From: Seribacter sulfatis | GTDB taxonomy: Bacteria; Verrucomicrobiota; Verrucomicrobiia; Opitutales; Seribacteraceae | Direction: 5' to 3' | Length of the DNA stretch: 64,000 bases | NCBI RefSeq assembly: GCF_964187635.1 | Contig: NZ_CAXLMO010000023.1 | Coordinates: forward strand, 1 to 64,000 | Part shown: positions 62,415 through 64,000 of the stretch, piece after piece | Position numbering within the stretch: position 1 is the stretch's first letter | How the letters are laid out: the number at the start of each line of letters is the position of its first letter | The notes under the pieces: model-generated | The model's database searches: none | Told to the model about the DNA's origin: nothing | The model's input: the letters and a program-made list of their open reading frames with translations, nothing else | Position numbers and translations under genes: made by a program

Positions 62415-63347
62415 ATGGTAAAGCATGTTCCAGTTTTATTGGAGGAGAGTTTGGGCTTTCTTAAGCCTGAGAATGGAGGCAGATTTGCAGATTTGACTTA
62501 CGGCGGTGGCGGTCACTCAGATGCGATTTTAGGAGCAAGTGAGGAGGCGGAGCTCGTGTCCTTTGACTGTGATCCCGATGCTCTGGTTCGTTCCGAAAAA
62601 ACATCCAGTCAGTTTGGGGATCGTTTTACTTTTCACGACTTAAGCTTCCAGAAGATGGACGAAGTATCATCGCCAGAAGATTTTGACGGCGTGCTGATGG
62701 ACTTAGGGATTTCTTCTTTCCAATTAATGGAGCCGCTAAAAGGTTTTTCTTTTAGATTGGATGCACCTATTGATATGCGCCTGGATCCAAGAGAGGGTCA
62801 AAGTGCAGCAGAATTTTTAGAAACTGCATCCCGTGAAAGCTTGGTGCGTGCGGTTCGAGAGTATGGCGAGGAGCGCCGCTGGAGTCGCGTAGTTAATGCC
62901 ATACTTGATGCTAGAGGTACTGGGGTGCTGCAAAGAACAATGAGTGCTGCAGAGTTAGTTTCCAATGCGGTGGGTGGTCTCAGGATTAGGCAGCGAATTC
63001 ATCCCGCAACCAAGACTTTTCAAGGAATTAGGATTGCCATTAACGGTGAAATGGAGGCATTGGCAGTGACATTGCCTAAGGCATTCCGCTCGCTCAAGCC
63101 CGGTGGAGTTCTTGCGGTAATTTCCTTCCATTCATTGGAGGATAGGATGGTCAAGAGGTTCATGAGGAAAATGGCGGGTCGCCCCGTTCACAGATGGGAT
63201 AGGAGTGTATTGGATGATCGAAAGGTATGTGCAGAGATGTTGAATACCAAGATCATTATTCCATCCAAGGAAGAAGTAGAGGCTAACCCGCGCAGTAGAT
63301 CCGCTAGAATGCGTGTATTGAAGAAAATAGAGCAACCTAATCTGTAG
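62415..63347 (+). CDS. rsmH: 16S rRNA (cytosine-1402-N4)-methyltransferase RsmH
   Basis: I choose the ATG at 62415 (MVKHVPVLLEESLGFL), the conserved start of the family, giving 310 residues. DLTYGGGGHSDAIL is the SAM-binding motif, FDGVLMDLGISSFQL and PIDMRLDPREGQSAAEFL are conserved, and VISFHSLEDRMVKRFMR near the C-terminus is the signature. It methylates C1402 in the ribosomal P site. Formerly called MraW. It is followed at once by the ftsL-like gene with a one-base overlap. Confidence 0.96.
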   Translation: MVKHVPVLLEESLGFLKPENGGRFADLTYGGGGHSDAILGASEEAELVSFDCDPDALVRSEKTSSQFGDRFTFHDLSFQKMDEVSSPEDFDGVLMDLGISSFQLMEPLKGFSFRLDAPIDMRLDPREGQSAAEFLETASRESLVRAVREYGEERRWSRVVNAILDARGTGVLQRTMSAAELVSNAVGGLRIRQRIHPATKTFQGIRIAINGEMEALAVTLPKAFRSLKPGGVLAVISFHSLEDRMVKRFMRKMAGRPVHRWDRSVLDDRKVCAEMLNTKIIIPSKEEVEANPRSRSARMRVLKKIEQPNL

Positions 63348-63709
63348 TGAATAGTAAGACAAAAAACTTCAGTCGATATATTTTTGTTCTCGGTTCTGCC
63401 TTATTGTTGTTTTTTGGAGGAGGTGCACTTTCGATTGTCTGGTTGAGGATGGAGATTTCTGCAGTGGCAAAGAATTGCGGTCAACTGGAGGGGCAAATGG
63501 AGATTGTGGGGCGAGAGGTAAATCAATTAAGAGGGCAGAAGTCGAAGTCGCTCCGGCCTTCTTCATTGGCTGTTATGGTGGAAGGTCGATTATCGATGCC
63601 TGTGGCAAGAAATACTTTTCATATTTCAGGGTCGGATTTGGTGGACCGGGTAGGTGATGGTAGACCTAGACTCTACAAGGTTCAGGGAGAATTTGCCGGA
63701 ACGCGGTAA
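63347..63709 (+). CDS. FtsL-like cell division protein
   Basis: A 120-residue protein with a GTG start overlapping the rsmH stop by one base. One transmembrane helix (YIFVLGSALLLFFGGGALSIVWL, about 11-33) is followed by a short coiled coil (CGQLEGQMEIVGREVNQLR). The position between rsmH and a class B PBP, the size and the topology are those of FtsL, though the sequence of FtsL is poorly conserved and I cannot confirm it by motif. It would act in the divisome with FtsB/FtsQ. Confidence 0.7.
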   Translation: MNSKTKNFSRYIFVLGSALLLFFGGGALSIVWLRMEISAVAKNCGQLEGQMEIVGREVNQLRGQKSKSLRPSSLAVMVEGRLSMPVARNTFHISGSDLVDRVGDGRPRLYKVQGEFAGTR

Positions 63710-64000
63710 TGAAGAGCGTTTTTATTTCTCCTTTTCGTTTTTACCTCGTTTTCTTTGCTGTCTCTATAACTTTTTGCTCGTTGGGGGGCAGACTTGTTTA
63801 CCTCCAAGTATTCAAAGCAAATGAATTTGTCGGTTTTGCACAGGGTGCCCGTAAGAATTTTGTTACCTTAAAGGCAAGGCGGGGAGATATTGTAGATCGA
63901 AAGGGGAATCTTTTAGCGACTACCCGTTCGGTAGTAAATGTAGGAATGGATCCGTATTCAATTAAAGAGGAAGATTATGGGAAATTTGAAGAGCTTTCAA
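63709..64000 (+). CDS. ftsI: Class B penicillin-binding protein (FtsI-like), N-terminal part
   Basis: The start ATG overlaps the stop of the preceding gene by one base, and the frame continues off the right edge; 97 codons are visible. It shows a cytoplasmic stub, one transmembrane helix (FYLVFFAVSITFCSLGGRLV), and the beginning of the PBP dimerisation domain with the typical ARRGDIVDRKGNLLATT. The dcw position makes the septal transpeptidase FtsI (PBP3) most likely. The catalytic domain lies outside the window. Confidence 0.85.
   Translation, partial: MKSVFISPFRFYLVFFAVSITFCSLGGRLVYLQVFKANEFVGFAQGARKNFVTLKARRGDIVDRKGNLLATTRSVVNVGMDPYSIKEEDYGKFEELS

Noticed and set aside
1..64000. CRISPR arrays, insertion sequences, prophage or integrase genes
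   Set aside because: I saw no regularly spaced repeats of 20-40 bases with unique spacers, no transposase or integrase motifs and no phage structural genes. The tRNA-His has no visible downstream attachment repeat.

Overview
The window reads as chromosomal DNA of an AT-rich, Gram-negative bacterium, most likely in the Verrucomicrobiota (Opitutae-like would fit; this is inferred from gene content, no rRNA is present). Supporting signs are a DUF1080 protein, a PQQ-type beta-propeller protein, a squalene-cyclase-like toroid protein with a membrane anchor, many lipoproteins, a Kdo transferase (so LPS), system II cytochrome c maturation (ResB/CcsA), and a division cluster starting mraZ-rsmH-ftsL-ftsI. 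I see no prophage, insertion sequence, CRISPR array or rRNA operon.

Layout. 1-3291 (minus): two small exported coiled-coil proteins, holA and cinA. 3372-8586 (plus): uvrC, an exported beta-propeller protein, and an FAH-family dehydratase paired with a 2,5-dioxovalerate-type aldehyde dehydrogenase (end of a non-phosphorylative sugar-acid pathway). 8701-21942 (plus): a tightly packed seven-gene operon encoding a zinc-ribbon P-loop GTPase, a GAP1-like membrane protein, a large single-pass membrane protein, a GYF/RDD membrane protein, a MotA/TolQ/ExbB-type channel subunit and two different MotB/ExbD-like partners. 22204-27922 (plus): a probable companion module with a two-helix membrane protein, a vWA surface protein with calcium-type repeats, a toroid protein and a secreted protein with NPFD repeats. 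27927-32075 (minus): a MORN-like lipoprotein, an inactive trypsin-fold protein and a four-PDZ HtrA protease. 32196-39167 (plus): AI-2E-type transporter, DUF1080 protein, PrsW protease, dnaE, rpsU. 39231-42668: a two-gene signalling pair, TPR-SLOG-like-class III nucleotide cyclase followed by TIR-FGE/sulfatase. 42752-44738: lysS and a small membrane protein. 44730-50644 (minus): ccsA, resB, a lipoprotein and ychF. 50766-50843: tRNA-His. 50855-60830: esterase, kdtA (minus), trpA, miaA, nadK, a membrane pseudokinase, a lipoprotein and a PpiD-like protein. 60847-64000: tlyA (minus), then mraZ with a five-repeat operator, rsmH, ftsL-like and the start of a class B penicillin-binding protein.

How the genes may work together. 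The strongest candidate for an undescribed system is 8701-21942: a cytoplasmic GTPase and its GAP1-like partner are encoded with what looks like a proton-driven MotA/MotB-type motor that has two non-identical B subunits and no visible peptidoglycan-binding domain. This suggests an energised, GTPase-gated envelope machine, possibly defensive by analogy with Zorya. The second candidate is the cyclase/TIR pair at 39231-42668, which resembles cyclic-nucleotide immune systems of the Pycsar type but has a different domain set and unusual substrate-specificity residues. Functions of both are inferences from domain content; no homology search could be run.
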